DNA from: Niallia sp. NCCP-28
GTDB taxonomy: Bacteria; Bacillota; Bacilli; Bacillales; Cytobacillaceae
NCBI RefSeq assembly: GCF_023168165.1
Contig: NZ_BQYJ01000002.1
Span: 248,001-312,000 of the forward strand
Length of the DNA: 64,000 bases
Direction: 5' to 3'
Below are positions 15,847-24,821 of the stretch, one piece after another. Positions within the stretch are counted from its first letter, which is position 1. Every line of letters starts with the position of its first letter. Below the pieces are notes generated by a model. It saw only the letters and a list, made by a program, of their open reading frames with translations. It did no database searches and had not been told where the DNA came from. A program made the translations under genes and the position numbers.

Positions 15847-15858
15847 TTCGTATACGAA
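15847..15858. promoter_or_regulatory. MarR operator candidate
   Basis: The perfect palindrome TTCGTATACGAA lies in the upstream region of the MarR-EmrA-EmrB operon and is likely the repressor site. Confidence 0.6.
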
Positions 15859-16189
15859 CTATCGTGGGAAAATCGTCCTTTAGCCTGATCAGAAAATGGT
15901 TCCATTTTCTTCGGATTAATAATAAGGAGGCAACATGAAATAAAAATGAAATAAAAATGAAAATTGGATTAAGAAATTAAGATGTGCAGGAAAATAAGGT
16001 AAAATCCAAGAAAAGAAGCAGATAAGCTATATGTAAGAAATGTAAAATCTTAAAAAATGGAATATAATGAAATAAAAATTTTTTTTATTTATAGTTGATT
16101 TGAGAAAAATTTTTTCGTATAATACAATTATCAAATGAAAATGCTTACAAAATATATTTGATATACAAATGGACAAAGGTGGTAGTTTT
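15859..16189. other. Intergenic region between marR and gntP
   Basis: This holds a perfect 20-base palindrome AGAAAATGGTTCCATTTTCT at 15891-15910 with no T-run after it, an A-rich stretch with tandem ATGAAATAAAA repeats near 15955-15975, and the gntP promoter at 16095-16149. No gene is seen. Confidence 0.5.
16095..16149 (+). promoter_or_regulatory. gntP promoter with RpiR-type operator and cre
   Basis: TTGATT (16095-16100) and TATAAT (16118-16123) are 17 bases apart. The spacer carries GAGAAAAATTTTTTCG, a GAAA-AT-rich-TTTC dyad of RpiR type. A cre-like 14-mer, TGAAAATGCTTACA (16136-16149, one mismatch), lies just downstream of the likely start. Regulation by the adjacent RpiR protein and by CcpA is inferred. 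Confidence 0.65.
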
Positions 16190-17521
16190 ATGGATGCCTA
16201 TTTATTAATCATCACACTGCTTTCTATTATTCTTGTCATTTTAGGAGTTTCCTTGTTTAAGTGGCATGCATTTATTAGTTTAACAGTTGCGAGTTTATTT
16301 TTAGCTATATTTGCAGGTCTATCGTGGGATAAAATTGTAGGTGCTTATGAAACCGGGGTTGGCGGTGTTTTAGGGCATTTAGTCGGAATTCTTGCTCTTG
16401 GTACAATTCTCGGAAAAATGTTGTCTGAATCTGGAGCAGGCCTACAAATTGCAAACTTTTTTGTAAAGGCTTTCGGTGAGAAGAAGCTGCCGTGGGCGAT
16501 GTTTTTTTCAGGATTTATCATTGGAATACCTGTATTTTTTGAAGTTGGTATTTTAATTTTATTGCCGCTTGTTATTTCTATTCAAAAAGCAACGAAAAAA
16601 AATATATTATTGATCGCTCTTCCAGGTATTGCTGGACTTTCCATCGTACATGGTCTTGTGCCGCCGCATCCCGGAGCAATTGCTGCAATTGGCATTTACG
16701 GAGCAAACTTAGGAAAAGTGCTATTATATTCATTAATTATTGCGTTGCCTGCAGGCATTATTGGCGGACCGTTATTTGCGAAATGGATAAACAAACGAGT
16801 AGTTCCAAAGGATGAGCCTGATTTAATTAAGGTAGAGCAAAAAAAGGAATCTGAATTGCCAAATACAGGACTTTCATTTTTAGCTATTCTATTGCCTGTT
16901 ATTTTAATGATTATTGGAACTGCTGCTCCATATATGAAATTTTTCTCAGGCGATGTTAGAAGCGCATTGGCTTTTATCGGCAGCCCATTAGTTTCTTTAT
17001 TGATTGCTGTATTCTTCGCTTTTTATTTCCTTGGATTCCGTCAAGGAATGGATAAAGATAAAATTAAAAAGTTTACTGAAGACTGCATTTTGCCTGTTGG
17101 TTCCATTGTATTAATCATTGGAGCAGGCGGAGCATTTAAACAGGTATTAATTGACAGTGGTGTAGGTGCAACAATCGGGAATATGTCAGAAAGCTTATCT
17201 TTATCACCAATTGTTTTAGCTTTTTTAATTGCTGGATTAATTCGCATCGCAACTGGATCTGCAACGGTAGCATTGACAACGGCTGCGGGAATTGTTTCAC
17301 CAATTATTGAGCATATGTCTGGGGTTAATTTAGAATTGTTAGTTCTTGCAACAGGCGCTGGATCATTAATGTTCTCCCATGTAAATGATGCAGGATTCTG
17401 GATGGTAAAAGAGTATCTAGGATTATCTGTAGAAGAAACATTTAAAACATGGACTGTTTTAGAAACAGTATTATCGTTTGTAGCATTTGGCGGCGTTTTA
17501 CTTTTAGATTTATTTATTTAA
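16190..17521 (+). CDS. gntP: Gluconate permease GntP
   Basis: This 443-residue gluconate:H+ symporter of the GntP family has about 12-14 hydrophobic segments. Conserved patches are GVGGVLGHLVGILALGTILG, GIPVFFEVGILILLPL and HGLVPPHPGAIAAIGIYGA. A late FSHVNDAGFWMVKEYLGL segment follows, typical for the C-terminus. I choose ATG 16190 because AAAGGTGG lies 7 bases upstream; an in-frame ATG at 16169 has no site. It imports gluconate for GntK. A strong promoter with RpiR-type operator precedes it and a terminator follows. Confidence 0.93.
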   Translation: MDAYLLIITLLSIILVILGVSLFKWHAFISLTVASLFLAIFAGLSWDKIVGAYETGVGGVLGHLVGILALGTILGKMLSESGAGLQIANFFVKAFGEKKLPWAMFFSGFIIGIPVFFEVGILILLPLVISIQKATKKNILLIALPGIAGLSIVHGLVPPHPGAIAAIGIYGANLGKVLLYSLIIALPAGIIGGPLFAKWINKRVVPKDEPDLIKVEQKKESELPNTGLSFLAILLPVILMIIGTAAPYMKFFSGDVRSALAFIGSPLVSLLIAVFFAFYFLGFRQGMDKDKIKKFTEDCILPVGSIVLIIGAGGAFKQVLIDSGVGATIGNMSESLSLSPIVLAFLIAGLIRIATGSATVALTTAAGIVSPIIEHMSGVNLELLVLATGAGSLMFSHVNDAGFWMVKEYLGLSVEETFKTWTVLETVLSFVAFGGVLLLDLFI

Positions 17522-17530
17522 GCACTTGTT

Positions 17531-17608
17531 AAAAAGGTGCGCTATTAAAAGAATTAGTTTTCTCCTTTATAAAATTGGGGAACTATTCTAGAATAGCGCA
17601 CCTTTTTA
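17531..17608 (+). terminator. Long-loop terminator of gntP
   Basis: AAAAAGGTGCGCTATT (17531-17546) is perfectly complementary to AATAGCGCACCTTTTT (17592-17607). The arms are separated by a 45-base loop, longer than usual. Confidence 0.7.
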
Positions 17609-17627
17609 TATTATATAAATTGGAATA

Positions 17628-17663
17628 CAAAAAGATCTTCTCAAATGGTAGAGTAAGATCTTT
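17628..17663 (-). terminator. Terminator of the RpiR-type regulator gene
   Basis: On the minus strand AAAGATCTTACTC pairs with GAGAAGATCTTT (one bulge) and is followed by TTG. It lies 13 bases past the regulator stop. Confidence 0.6.
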
Positions 17664-17675
17664 AAGTAAGCTATA

Positions 17676-18521
17676 TTACATTCTTGTATCGGATATGGCA
17701 CTCCGTATTTTATCAAGGGATCTATTAGCTGTCTCTTTATTTAATATCATCATATTAACATATAGTGCATCTATTAAGCTAAGTTGGGCAATTCTAGAGG
17801 ATAATGCTTCAGAACGGTACTCTGTTTCTTCTGAACTAGTAAATAGCGCAACATCAGCAATCTGCGCAATGGGTGATTTTGGATAACCAGTAATGCTGAT
17901 TGTTTTAGCTCCATTGGCTTTTGCGGTTTTTAATATATTCAACGTGTCTTTGTTAGTTCCAGAGTGTGAAATAACCACTGCAATATCAGTTTCAGACAAT
18001 TGAGAAGCAGACATAAGCTGAAAGTGAGAGTCAATAAATGTAAACGCTTTTATTCCTGTGCGTACAAATTTATGAAATGCATCCATCGCGATAACAGCAG
18101 AACCCCCTGTGCCATAAAACTCTACTCGTTTTGCATTTCTCAGTAAATCAACTGCTTTTTGAATAGATGATTCATTGAGAATTTGTAGGGTGTTATCTAA
18201 TGTTTGTACATTTGATTTAAAAACTTTTTCTGTAACAGTTTTTACTGTATCATGTTCTGAAATTTCTTCATGAATTTGTTGAATGGGCTTAATGATTTCA
18301 GAGGCAAGGGCAATTTTCATTGCTTGATAGCCTTTAAAGCCAATCCGTTTGCAAAAGCGAAAAACTGTTGCGTCTGCCACATTTAAATCCTCTGCTAATT
18401 CATTAATGGTAGAATGAATAATTTTTTCTGGATTATCTAGAATATAATCGGCAATCTTCTTTTCTTTTTCACTTAATCTCGCATAATAGGAACGAATTTT
18501 ACCTATACAATTTTGCGCCAT
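17676..18521 (-). CDS. MurR/RpiR-family regulator of gluconate genes
   Basis: This 281-residue protein has an N-terminal RpiR HTH (residues ~1-77, with STINELAEDLNVADATVFRF and CKRIGFKGYQAMK). A C-terminal SIS sugar-phosphate-binding domain follows, with VEFYGTGGSAVIAMDAFHKF and VVISHSGTNKDTLNI. It lies between gntP and gnd, divergent from gnd, so it probably senses a gluconate pathway phosphate (6-phosphogluconate is a reasonable guess). GAAA-AT-TTTC dyads occur at gntP, at the shared regulator/gnd region and before gntK. Note that B. subtilis uses a GntR-family protein for this task. Confidence 0.88.
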   Translation of the reverse strand: MAQNCIGKIRSYYARLSEKEKKIADYILDNPEKIIHSTINELAEDLNVADATVFRFCKRIGFKGYQAMKIALASEIIKPIQQIHEEISEHDTVKTVTEKVFKSNVQTLDNTLQILNESSIQKAVDLLRNAKRVEFYGTGGSAVIAMDAFHKFVRTGIKAFTFIDSHFQLMSASQLSETDIAVVISHSGTNKDTLNILKTAKANGAKTISITGYPKSPIAQIADVALFTSSEETEYRSEALSSRIAQLSLIDALYVNMMILNKETANRSLDKIRSAISDTRM

Positions 18522-18570
18522 AGTATTCTATCCTTTCGATTGTAATATAAAAAGTATAGCATAGTTTCTT

Positions 18571-18623
18571 TTGAAAAAATATTTTTCAAAAAGGTTTATT
18601 TTACGAAAAAAATTTCGTATAAT
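18571..18623 (+). promoter_or_regulatory. gnd promoter region with two RpiR-type dyads
   Basis: TTGAAAAAATATTTTTCAA (18571-18589) and ACGAAAAAAATTTCGT (18603-18618) are both GAAA-AT-rich-TTTC dyads. The second runs into the -10 TATAAT (18618-18623), exactly as at gntP. They lie between gnd and the divergent regulator gene and could control both. Confidence 0.6.
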
Positions 18624-18665
18624 AATAATAAGAAATGAAATAAATTTTCAAAGGGAGTATCAACT

Positions 18666-19562
18666 ATGAATATTGGATTAATCGGCCTTGGAAAAATGGG
18701 TTATAATTTAGCAATGAATTTATTGGACCATAAGTATAGTGTAACAGCTTTTGATGTAAATGTAAGCGCTGTAGATGAAATAAAAAAAGAAGGGGCAAAT
18801 GGCGCTTATTCAATTGCAGAACTTGTAGAAGCATTGCCAAGTCCGAAAGTAATATGGGTTATGGTTCCAGCAGGGGAGATAACAACAGGTGTCATTAAAG
18901 AATTAAAGGGAGTTTTATCAGCAGGAGACACTATTATCGAGGGCGGAAATTCTCATTATAAAGATTCGAAGCAGCGAGCAAAGGAACTTGGGGAAAAGGA
19001 CATTCACTTTTTAGATGTCGGCACTAGCGGAGGAACAAGCGGAGCTAGAAATGGTGCATGCATGATGATTGGTGGAAATAAAGAAATCTTTCAGTCAATT
19101 GAGCAGTTATTTAAAGATTTATGTGTCGACAAAGGCTATATGTTTGCAGGTGAAAGTGGAAGCGGGCACTTTTTGAAAATGGTTCATAATGGTGTAGAAT
19201 ACGGTATGATGCAAGCAATTGCAGAGGGGTTTGAACTGCTGCAAAAGAGCGAATACAATTTTGATAACGAAAGTGTTGCACGAGTATGGAATAATGGGTC
19301 TGTTATTCGATCATGGCTAATGGAACTTACAGAAAATGCATTTTCTAAAGATCCTAACTTAGAGGGTATTAAAGGGGTTATGCATTCGTCTGGTGAAGGA
19401 AAATGGACAGTGGAGACGGCTTTGGATCTGCAGGCAGCTATTCCGGTAACGGCATTATCTTTAATGATGCGCTATCGTTCATTGGAAGAAGATACATTTG
19501 CAGGAAAAGTTGTAGCATCCCTGCGAAATGAATTTGGTGGGCATAGTGTGGAAAATGCTTAG
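18666..19562 (+). CDS. gnd: Decarboxylating 6-phosphogluconate dehydrogenase, short (YqeC/GndA-like) form
   Basis: This enzyme oxidises and decarboxylates 6-phosphogluconate to ribulose-5-phosphate. The Rossmann motif is IGLGKMGYNLAMNLLDHKY, with acidic Asp at the end of the second strand (FDVN), which favours NAD over NADP. VGTSGGTSGARNGACMMIGG binds substrate, and HFLKMVHNGVEYGMMQ holds the catalytic lysine. At 298 residues it is the short form, like YqeC of B. subtilis, lacking the duplicated C-terminal helices of the ~470-residue enzymes. It follows the regulator divergently and belongs to the gluconate cluster. Confidence 0.92.
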   Translation: MNIGLIGLGKMGYNLAMNLLDHKYSVTAFDVNVSAVDEIKKEGANGAYSIAELVEALPSPKVIWVMVPAGEITTGVIKELKGVLSAGDTIIEGGNSHYKDSKQRAKELGEKDIHFLDVGTSGGTSGARNGACMMIGGNKEIFQSIEQLFKDLCVDKGYMFAGESGSGHFLKMVHNGVEYGMMQAIAEGFELLQKSEYNFDNESVARVWNNGSVIRSWLMELTENAFSKDPNLEGIKGVMHSSGEGKWTVETALDLQAAIPVTALSLMMRYRSLEEDTFAGKVVASLRNEFGGHSVENA

Positions 19563-19604
19563 GCATATCGATGATATGTAATTATTGAATAATAGGATGA
19601 TTCA

Positions 19605-19653
19605 GAATGTAGACAAATTCTCCTTAAAAAGGAAGTTTGTTTACATTTTTTTA
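19605..19653 (+). terminator. Terminator of gnd
   Basis: AATGTAGACAAA pairs with TTTGTTTACATT with inner TCCTT/AAGGA pairing, followed by a T-rich run. Confidence 0.8.
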
Positions 19654-19680
19654 TTTATTTTTTTTCTTTTAAATGGGAGG

Positions 19681-19789
19681 TTGATTTCCATAGGGCGAGC
19701 GCCGAGCCGCTTTGTCGCTTCGCTCTGCAGGGTGCTCTAGCAGGGGCTCGGACATCCCGTAGGAGTGTTACCCCTTTCACTCTAATCAA
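19681..19789 (-). repeat. Copy of the dispersed Bacillaceae TTGATT...AATCAA repeat
   Basis: This 109-base GC-richer block begins TTGATTTCC and ends CTCTAATCAA. On the minus strand it contains GAGCGAAGCGACAAAGCGGC and CTCGGCGCTCGCCC, the well-known core of a repeat scattered in Bacillus intergenic regions. The terminal TTGATT/AATCAA are inverted. Its base composition stands out from the AT-rich surroundings. The rest of 19790-20070 shows no gene. Confidence 0.65.
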
Positions 19790-20070
19790 TCTATCTTCCA
19801 CCTGTTAAGTATAGAATTTCAAACATTCAGGCTTTAAAATATAGATAAATAATAGAGGTGACACCAAGCTTCCCAAACAGTCTTCTTGCTATTCACGATA
19901 TAAAGTTGGAGTAGAAAGTAAGTTCAATCATATTAAGAATAATTAGTCATTCCAAATGTTTTGATTGCGGGGACTGGATCAAGCATATGGAGAGTTTTGA
20001 GGGGGCATTAGCAATAACATTCTGAAAGTAGTAGGCATCCGCCAGCTGCTCTCAGTGAAAAATCAGAACA

Positions 20071-20108
20071 AAAGCCAGTGGAAAAACTCGTTTTTTCCAC
20101 TGGCTTTA
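20071..20108 (-). terminator. Terminator of gntK
   Basis: AAAGCCAGTGGAAAAA pairs with TTTTTTCCACTGGCTTT over a 4-base loop. It lies 50 bases past the gntK stop on the minus strand. Confidence 0.8.
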
Positions 20109-20157
20109 TATTAAGGACTTATCAGACGGCTCCTACGTTTCTTTATAGCAACGGATT

Positions 20158-21702
20158 TTATTTTACCCATTTTTTCTGAAAGTCTGCAATTTGATCATAT
20201 TCATTTTCCAATAAACGAGAAATGCGAATATAAATAGATGTTAAGTCTTGATATATGTCAACATTTTCTTTAATTGGCTCGTGGGAATGGGTGCTTCCAA
20301 CTAATTCTTGCATGATAGAGAAGTCTTTAATTTCTCCAAGTGCGTACATTCCCAACACAATGGCACCTAAACAAGAGCTTTCAAAGCTTTCTGGAACTGT
20401 TACTTCTTGGTCGAATATATCTGCCATCATTTGACGCCATAATGCAGAGCGGGCAAATCCTCCTGTTGCCTGAATTTGTTTAGGCTCTCCAATTACTTCC
20501 TGCAATGCAAGCATAACTGTATAAAGGTTTAGGATAACACCTTCTAGCACGGCTCTAACCATATGTTCTTTTTTATGATGCAAACCTAGCCCGAAAAAAG
20601 AACCTCTTGCATTTGCATTCCAAAGTGGCGCTCTTTCACCAGCTAAATAAGGATGGAAAAGAAGGCCATCACAGCCAGGTGAGACTCGTGATGCGATTTT
20701 TGTTAATACTTCGTATGGATCAATGCCAAGGCGTTTAGCCGTTTCTACTTCAGAAGATGCCAACTCATCTCGCACCCATCTGAAAGTCATTCCTCCATTA
20801 TTGACAGGACCGCCTACTACCCAATGATTTTCTGTTAAAGCATAACAGAAAATTCTCCCTTTTGGGTCTGTTACAGGCTTATCTGTTACCGTGCGAATGG
20901 CGCCGCTTGTACCAATTGTCACAGCAACAACTCCAGGATCAATAGCATTGACGCCTAAATTGGATAATACACCATCGCTTGCTCCAACAACAAAAGGAGT
21001 AGTCGGCAAAATTCCCAATTCACTCGCATGCTCTTCTTTTAGATTCTGCAAATAATAAGTAGTCGGGACTGGTGTAGGCAATTGCTCCTTCGATATTCCT
21101 GCAACTTCTAACGCTTCTTTGTCCCAATCTAATTCAAAAAGATTAAACATTCCAGTTGCCGATGCAATAGAGTGGTCCATTACATATTCATCAAAAAACT
21201 TATAGAAAATATATTCTTTAATTCCAATAAACTTTTTCGTTTTAGCGAAAATCTCTGGAAAATCAGTGCGCAGCCACGCTATTTTAGAAAGCGGTGCCAT
21301 TGGGTGGATTGGTGTTCCTGTTTTTCTGTAAATTTCCATGCCGTTATATTCTTTTTTTATTTTAGTTGCCCATTCGCTGGCCCTAGAATCTGCCCAAGTG
21401 ATACAGCGAGTCAGCGGTTTTCCTTTTTCATCTAATGCGATTACACTATGCATGGCAGAACTGAAAGAAACAAGCTTTAATTTTTGATTATTTATATTTC
21501 CCTTTTTTAAAGCAGTTTTCATTGTTTCTTTGACCGCTTGAAATATTTCTTCAGGATCTTGTTCTGCAATCGCAGGTGCTGGACTGTAAAGAGGATATTC
21601 AACATGATGCATGCTGATTACTTTGCCTGCTTCACCGAATAATACAGATTTTGTGCTGGTTGTTCCGATATCAACGCCTAAATAATAGGAATCATGTGAC
21701 AT
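20158..21702 (-). CDS. gntK: Gluconokinase GntK (FGGY family)
   Basis: This 514-residue FGGY sugar kinase phosphorylates gluconate to 6-phosphogluconate, the substrate of Gnd. It shows the N-terminal phosphate loop YYLGVDIGTTSTKSVLF, RCITWADSRAS, GASDGVLSNLGVNA and VTIGTSGAIRTV. The C-terminal LFHPYLAGERAPLWNANARG and ATGGFARSALWRQMMADI match gluconokinases best. The length equals B. subtilis GntK (513). AAAGGAGAC precedes the ATG. It lies opposite to gnd and gntP, with its own promoter region containing a further RpiR-type dyad. Confidence 0.93.
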   Translation of the reverse strand: MSHDSYYLGVDIGTTSTKSVLFGEAGKVISMHHVEYPLYSPAPAIAEQDPEEIFQAVKETMKTALKKGNINNQKLKLVSFSSAMHSVIALDEKGKPLTRCITWADSRASEWATKIKKEYNGMEIYRKTGTPIHPMAPLSKIAWLRTDFPEIFAKTKKFIGIKEYIFYKFFDEYVMDHSIASATGMFNLFELDWDKEALEVAGISKEQLPTPVPTTYYLQNLKEEHASELGILPTTPFVVGASDGVLSNLGVNAIDPGVVAVTIGTSGAIRTVTDKPVTDPKGRIFCYALTENHWVVGGPVNNGGMTFRWVRDELASSEVETAKRLGIDPYEVLTKIASRVSPGCDGLLFHPYLAGERAPLWNANARGSFFGLGLHHKKEHMVRAVLEGVILNLYTVMLALQEVIGEPKQIQATGGFARSALWRQMMADIFDQEVTVPESFESSCLGAIVLGMYALGEIKDFSIMQELVGSTHSHEPIKENVDIYQDLTSIYIRISRLLENEYDQIADFQKKWVK

Positions 21703-21775
21703 ATATAAGTCTCCTTTATATAAAAATCTAAGTAAAAGAAAGTGTGAAAAAAATTTAACGATAATAATTTAAATT

Positions 21776-21792
21776 AAGAAAAAATATTTCTT
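21776..21792. promoter_or_regulatory. RpiR-type dyad upstream of gntK
   Basis: AAGAAAAAATATTTCTT resembles the dyads at 16101, 18571 and 18603. It lies 74 bases upstream of the gntK start on the minus strand and would place gntK under the same regulator. Confidence 0.4.
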
Positions 21793-22014
21793 CTCTTCTA
21801 TTTTATAGGAAAATGCAAGGTATTGGAACTGTTTTCATAAAATATTTCCATTCTATTTTATAATAAAATGCCCATATTTTCCTTTTAATATGGTTAAGAA
21901 TCAGAGTTTTTTGTGGGGAAAATAAAATAAAATGAAATTTTTCTTTTCTAGTTTTGATTATTCAACAAGAATTAGTTGTTTTTTTCCTAAAAAAATCCCT
22001 TGTTTACTTATTAT

Positions 22015-22044
22015 AAGTAATTATTTTTAGTAAAATAATTACTT
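22015..22044. promoter_or_regulatory. 30-base palindrome between gntK and melR
   Basis: AAGTAATTATTTT (22015-22027) is the inverted copy of AAAATAATTACTT (22032-22044). The centre contains AGTAAAA, also found in the dyad at the melR start. It may be a distal operator. Confidence 0.4.
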
Positions 22045-22249
22045 GTTTAAATGGGGTTTGAAGAAATGAAATTATTGATTTAATGCCAAAGATAAGGATG
22101 TTAAATAAAAAAATATAGTAGTTAAGCTATTTGTAAGCTATGAACACACTATTTATTTGATAGGTTAATTAGTTTTTTAATGCAATAAAAGTAAAAAAAG
22201 AAATTAAGTTTACTTTTAAAAATATATTTAATTAAATTTTGAAAAAATA

Positions 22250-22310
22250 TTGTCTGAAAACGTTTTATTTGTTATATTATATTTAATAATTTTACTTAAT
22301 TTTAGTAAAA
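22250..22310 (+). promoter_or_regulatory. melR-mel operon promoter with cre and MelR-like dyad
   Basis: TTGTCT (22250-22255) and TATATT (22273-22278) are 17 bases apart. A cre-like TGAAAACGTTTTAT (22255-22268, two mismatches) overlaps the spacer. TTTTACT and AGTAAAA form a dyad at 22290-22310 over the expected start site. This would fit glucose repression plus self-repression by MelR. Confidence 0.55.
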
Positions 22311-22327
22311 ACAAGTTAGGCGGTTGA

Positions 22328-23380
<1,053 letters not shown>

Positions 23381-23503
23381 AAATAAATTTTTATGAGGAA
23401 GGAGGCGGATCGTTTTTATTAAGATAAAATGTAATCGAATTCAATTGTTTGAAAATTACTTTAACTAACTATTTTTTAGAGTACTTAAAATGGGGGGAAA
23501 ACA

Positions 23504-24733
23504 ATGAAGAAAACAATTGCGTTATTGTCTGCAGGGCTATTATCATTGTCTATTTTCACTGGTTGTTCTAAAGATGCATCTAGTGATGATGGAAAAGTAA
23601 AAATTGAGTTTTTTCATTATAAAAGAGAAGCGATAGGCTCTTTTGATGAGTTAATTAAAAAATTTGAAAAGGAAAATCCCAATATTGATATAGAGCAAAA
23701 AAGTCCGCCAGAAGCAGAAACTGTTTTGAAAACTCGAATCGCTAAAAGAGACATTCCAGATGTTATTGGGATTGGAGGAAACTCCACTTATAAAGAATTG
23801 GCCAAGGCAGGAGTATTTGAAGATGTAACCAAAGACAGCAATTTGGAAAAGATCCAGCCAGCATACATACAAATGCTAAAGGATGTTAGTGAACAAGATA
23901 AAGTGTTTGCTATTCCATATGCAGCTAATGCAGTAGGGGTTATTTATAATAAAGCAATATTTAAAGAGCTAGGGTTAGAAGTTCCGAAAACATGGGATGA
24001 ATTTATCGCAACAGCGGAAAAAGTAAAATCTGCTAGCAAGATTCCATTCTATTTTACATTTAAAGATGCATGGACAACGTTGCCTTCCTTTAATGCTTTA
24101 GCAGCCAATACTCAAGGTGATGATTTCTATGACTTGCTGAAAGAAGGAAAGGTTGAAGTAGATACAAGATATAAAGAAGCTGCAGAAAAATTTGTTCAGC
24201 TTACAGAGCTAGGCCATAAAGACCAATTTGGAGATGCTTATTCTGATGGTAATACAGCATTTGCAAATGGGGAGTCTGCTATGTATTTACAAGGAGTATG
24301 GGCAATTCCTGAAATTCAAAAAGCAAATCCAGATATCGAATTAGGAGTATTCCCATTCCCTGCTGTTAATGATACTGCGAAAAATAAATTAGTATCTGGT
24401 GTAGATTTACAATTAAGTATTTCTTCTCAAACAAAGCATGCTAAAGAAGCTAAGAAATTTGTTGAATTTTTATTAGAGGAAGAAAATGCAAAAACCTATA
24501 TTGAAGAACAAAAGGCATTTTCAGCACAGATTGGCATTGAACAAAAAGATGCTATCTTAGAAGGACTTCAAACCAATTTTGATTCAGGTGCATTAACAGA
24601 TTTTCCAGATCACTATGTTCCTGTAGGTGTTGCTCTTGATAAAAACTTGCAAACTTTAGCGCAGAAAAAAGATATTGATAGTTTCCTAGATACGCTACAA
24701 AGTGAATGGAAAAAAGTTCAAAATCGCAAGTAA
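23504..24733 (+). CDS. melE: Sugar-binding lipoprotein MelE/MsmE-like (ABC transporter)
   Basis: This is a 409-residue family 1 extracellular solute-binding protein. Residues 1-21 form a lipoprotein signal with lipobox IFTGC, so Cys21 is the acylated N-terminus. KIEFFHYKREAIGSFDELIKK starts the mature fold; NAVGVIYNKAIFKELGLEVP and MYLQGVWAIPEIQK are typical of the CUT1 sugar-binding group. It probably captures raffinose, melibiose or stachyose outside the membrane and passes them to MelD/MelC. No ATPase gene is in the operon, so a shared MsmX-type ATPase is expected elsewhere. Confidence 0.9.
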   Translation: MKKTIALLSAGLLSLSIFTGCSKDASSDDGKVKIEFFHYKREAIGSFDELIKKFEKENPNIDIEQKSPPEAETVLKTRIAKRDIPDVIGIGGNSTYKELAKAGVFEDVTKDSNLEKIQPAYIQMLKDVSEQDKVFAIPYAANAVGVIYNKAIFKELGLEVPKTWDEFIATAEKVKSASKIPFYFTFKDAWTTLPSFNALAANTQGDDFYDLLKEGKVEVDTRYKEAAEKFVQLTELGHKDQFGDAYSDGNTAFANGESAMYLQGVWAIPEIQKANPDIELGVFPFPAVNDTAKNKLVSGVDLQLSISSQTKHAKEAKKFVEFLLEEENAKTYIEEQKAFSAQIGIEQKDAILEGLQTNFDSGALTDFPDHYVPVGVALDKNLQTLAQKKDIDSFLDTLQSEWKKVQNRK

Positions 24734-24743
24734 AATTTAAAGC

Positions 24744-24788
24744 GTTTCCTCAAACACTGTCTTTGGTAAAGATGGTGTTCGAGGAAAC
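24744..24788 (+). terminator. Intra-operon hairpin after melE
   Basis: GTTTCCTC pairs with GAGGAAAC, with inner AACAC/GTGTT and further pairs. No T-run follows. It likely stabilises the melE part of the message or partly stops transcription, so that more binding protein than permease is made. Confidence 0.6.
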
Positions 24789-24821
24789 AAGAATTTATCT
24801 AAATTATAGGAAGTGGATAAA

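Noticed and set aside
15955-15975. Tandem ATGAAATAAAA copies as a functional repeat
   Set aside because: Two short A-rich copies in an AT-rich gap are likely chance.
16480-17250. Minus-strand frames inside gntP and other large genes
   Set aside because: These are frames opposite well-supported genes, without ribosome sites or family features; the same applies to the long minus-strand frame at 56477-56950 inside xylA.
17575-17886. 103-codon plus-strand frame
   Set aside because: It starts in the gntP terminator loop and runs opposite the RpiR-type gene; no independent support.
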